From: Anaerolineales bacterium
GTDB taxonomy: Bacteria; Chloroflexota; Anaerolineae; Anaerolineales; UBA11579
DNA: 64,000 bases
Assembly: GCA_021463845.1 (NCBI GenBank)
Contig: JAJTXV010000004.1
Span: 1 to 64,000, forward strand
Direction: 5' to 3'
A program made the position numbers and the translations under genes. This document shows positions 62,411 to 64,000 of the stretch, piece after piece. The notes below the pieces were generated by a model. It was not told the origin of the DNA. It saw only the letters and a list, made by a program, of their open reading frames with translations, and ran no database searches. Every line of letters starts with the position of its first letter. The stretch's first letter is position 1.

Positions 62411-63033
62411 TTCCTCTTCGGAAACAGGCGCGCGTACTGGGCGGCAATGAGGCGGATGGCCTGCTGGATGCGCACGCGGTTCTCGGCGATCTGGTGCCAG
62501 CGGCTGGCGCCCGAAGGGTGCGGAAGGGGCACATACCAAACCCCGTCCTTCTCCATCTCTGTGCCGATGACTGCCTCCAGCACGATACCGCGGCCATAGA
62601 AGGTCTCGATGGCCATTTTGCCGATGGGGATGATGAGCTTGGGGCGCACCAGGGCCAGTTCCTGCTCCAGGAAGGGGCGGCACAGTTGCTGCTCGGCGGG
62701 CGACGGCGCCCGGTCACCGCCGCCGGACTTATTCTTGCCGGGGAAGCATTTGGTGACCGAGGTCATGTACTGGGTGCGGCGAAACCAGTCTTCGTCAATA
62801 CCCGCCTCGCCCAGCCACTGAAACAAGCGTTTGCCGCTGCCGGCGTTGAAAGGGCGCTTGGCGACCACTTCGGTAACGCCGGGGGCTTGGCCCACGGTCA
62901 TCATGCGCGCCCTCACGCTGCCATGCGTCACCGCGGGCGGTTCGATGTAATAGCCTGCCGCCAGACACTGGCGGCAGGCACGCATGGCTAGTTGGAGTTG
63001 GTCAAAGCGCGCCTGACGCTCGGCGAGCTTCAA
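62377..63033 (-). CDS. uracil-DNA glycosylase superfamily protein
   Basis: 218 residues, TTG start overlapping the endonuclease IV stop by 4 bp. MTVGQAPGVTE (motif 1), SVTKCFPGKNKSGGGDRAPS and LPHPSGASRW (motif 2 with catalytic-loop His) fit the family 4/5-like UDG superfamily; of the iron-sulphur Cys of family 4, CRQC and later Cys are present. It removes uracil or deaminated bases from DNA. The C-terminus is derived from a dispersed repeat. Confidence 0.88.
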   Translation of the reverse strand: MKLAERQARFDQLQLAMRACRQCLAAGYYIEPPAVTHGSVRARMMTVGQAPGVTEVVAKRPFNAGSGKRLFQWLGEAGIDEDWFRRTQYMTSVTKCFPGKNKSGGGDRAPSPAEQQLCRPFLEQELALVRPKLIIPIGKMAIETFYGRGIVLEAVIGTEMEKDGVWYVPLPHPSGASRWHQIAENRVRIQQAIRLIAAQYARLFPKRNHPQMNTDGHG

Positions 63034-63896
63034 GCAGGCTGCCCGCCCACGATCACTTCACCGCCCAGCCGCTCCCAGGTTTGCTGGTACAGCTTGGCAT
63101 CTTCTTCAAGGATGGGGCTCTCGCTCAGAATGCGCCCGCCGCAATCCATATCCTTGAGGGCGCGGAACAGCTCTTCCAGTTTGAAATCCGACTCTGCGAT
63201 GGTGAGGTGGTTCTTTTCGCCCGCCTCAGTGTAGGCGATGCCGGAGAGGTGGCAGCTCATGTTCTTGAGCGCCTCCTGGCCCAGCGCGTCGCGGTATTTG
63301 CCCAGCGCCACCATCCACTCGTCGTAGCTGTTCATGCTGCCGTCCCCGGCGCGTGCATGCAGGTGGGCAAAATCGACGCAGGGCACCACGCCGGGGATCT
63401 CCGCGGCCATCTCCAGGTTCTCTTCCAGCGTGCCCAATTGGGAGGACTTGCCCATCGTCTCGGGCCGCAGGTTGACCGGGTTACGGTTGCGGCGCAGCTC
63501 GGCCACGCAATCCTGCAGGCGGGCCTTGGCCAGCTTCATGGCCTCGTCGGGGGGCTTGCCGCTGTAGCTGCCGGGATGGAAGATGATCTCGGTGGCGCCG
63601 GCCAAGTTGCCGTAGTGGGCGGCATCCATCAAGCGGCGGCGCGCATTCGGCCACTCTTCAAAATTGGCGTTGAGGTTGATGTAATACGGCGCGTGCACAC
63701 TGAGCAGCACGTCAGAGTCTTTGGCCTGCTGGCGAATGGCGGCGCAAGTCTCCTCGCTGACGCGTACGGACTGCACCCAGCCCAGCTCCAGCGCGCCCAT
63801 GCCCATGGCGCGGATGTGCTGCACGGCGCCCACGCTGCCACCGGGCTTCTTCGGCGCCGAAATCGGCGCTCCTACGGTTCCAAATCGAAAGGCCAT
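63030..63896 (-). CDS. nfo: AP endonuclease, endonuclease IV-like TIM barrel
   Basis: 288 residues from ATG 63896, 6 nt after TACAAT; an earlier start would read through this promoter. SVHAPYYINLNA, EIIFHPGSYSGKPP, PCVDFAHLHARAGDG and CHLSGIAY supply the metal-binding His, Glu and Asp positions. It cuts DNA 5' of abasic sites made by the glycosylase gene that overlaps its end, so the two form a base-excision-repair unit. Confidence 0.9.
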   Translation of the reverse strand: MAFRFGTVGAPISAPKKPGGSVGAVQHIRAMGMGALELGWVQSVRVSEETCAAIRQQAKDSDVLLSVHAPYYINLNANFEEWPNARRRLMDAAHYGNLAGATEIIFHPGSYSGKPPDEAMKLAKARLQDCVAELRRNRNPVNLRPETMGKSSQLGTLEENLEMAAEIPGVVPCVDFAHLHARAGDGSMNSYDEWMVALGKYRDALGQEALKNMSCHLSGIAYTEAGEKNHLTIAESDFKLEELFRALKDMDCGGRILSESPILEEDAKLYQQTWERLGGEVIVGGQPA

Positions 63897-63974
63897 GCAG
63901 GAATTGTAATAGAATGACTCCCGCATAGGACTGGCTGAATAAAGCCGAGGACCATTGCAGACCGAGAGGTATTT

Positions 63975-64000
63975 ATGACTACACGAGATGAAGCCCTGGC
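63975..64000 (+). CDS. start of a further gene (3' partial)
   Basis: ATG at 63975 with GAGAGG 5 nt upstream; only MTTRDEAL is visible. The opening resembles small HD-domain hydrolases, but this is a guess. Confidence 0.45.

Overview
The window looks like a chromosome segment of an uncultured Chloroflexota bacterium, probably class Anaerolineae. This is inferred from gene content and style, not from a marker search. Supporting signs are the high GC, mevalonate-pathway MvaD in a bacterium, many lipoproteins with [AG]C lipoboxes, a FemAB-type cell-wall enzyme, Gram-positive-type LexA boxes, Tat substrates, and many genes whose -10 box sits 6-8 nt before the start codon (probable leaderless mRNAs). 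There are no rRNA genes or CRISPR arrays and one intact tRNA.

Bases 1-2330 hold the end of a CotH-like gene and an endolysin-like amidase. A tRNA-Lys(CUU) gene (2548-2619) is the target of a 4.7-kb integrative element (2582-7275) bounded by 38-bp repeats of the tRNA 5' half. The element carries a tyrosine integrase, an excisionase-like HTH protein and a Rep_trans-type replication initiator. It also has a palindrome-rich origin-like stretch and a low-GC two-gene cargo: a zinc-ribbon/TerB-like/PH-like protein overlapping a HEPN protein.

Bases 7300-24400 encode a FIST + PAS-GGDEF-EAL signalling pair, a DnaE2-type polymerase behind a perfect LexA box, an ECF sigma/zinc-finger/TPR/CopD group, and a leftward run uvrB-ybaK-GT4-uvrC-response regulator-small membrane protein-DUF4173. 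Bases 24100-34100 encode SecG, a peptide-type binding protein, a lytic transglycosylase, RadC, a secreted metalloprotease with acylphosphatase, a HEAT protein, RseP and MvaD.

Bases 34100-36830 form a metal module: two-domain multicopper oxidase, ZIP permease and cupredoxin lipoprotein, behind a good promoter overlapped by a DtxR/MntR-like palindrome. Next come a gamma-glutamyltransferase, a five-gene oligopeptide ABC operon whose binding protein appears circularly permuted, a polar amino-acid ABC operon, and tatA.

Bases 47400-64000 contain a STAND (NB-ARC) regulator split from its TPR part, an S1-domain protein, an MFS carrier, a Tat-exported L,D-transpeptidase and YifB/ComM. They also hold RidA, a five-gene surface-glycan cluster (GT2, sugar-1-P transferase, epimerase, FlaA1/CapD, FemAB), a base-excision-repair pair (endonuclease IV and uracil-DNA glycosylase), and the first codons of a further gene. 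The strongest leads for new biology are the permuted binding protein, the element cargo, the tRNA 5'-half capture, the metal module and the leaderless architecture.
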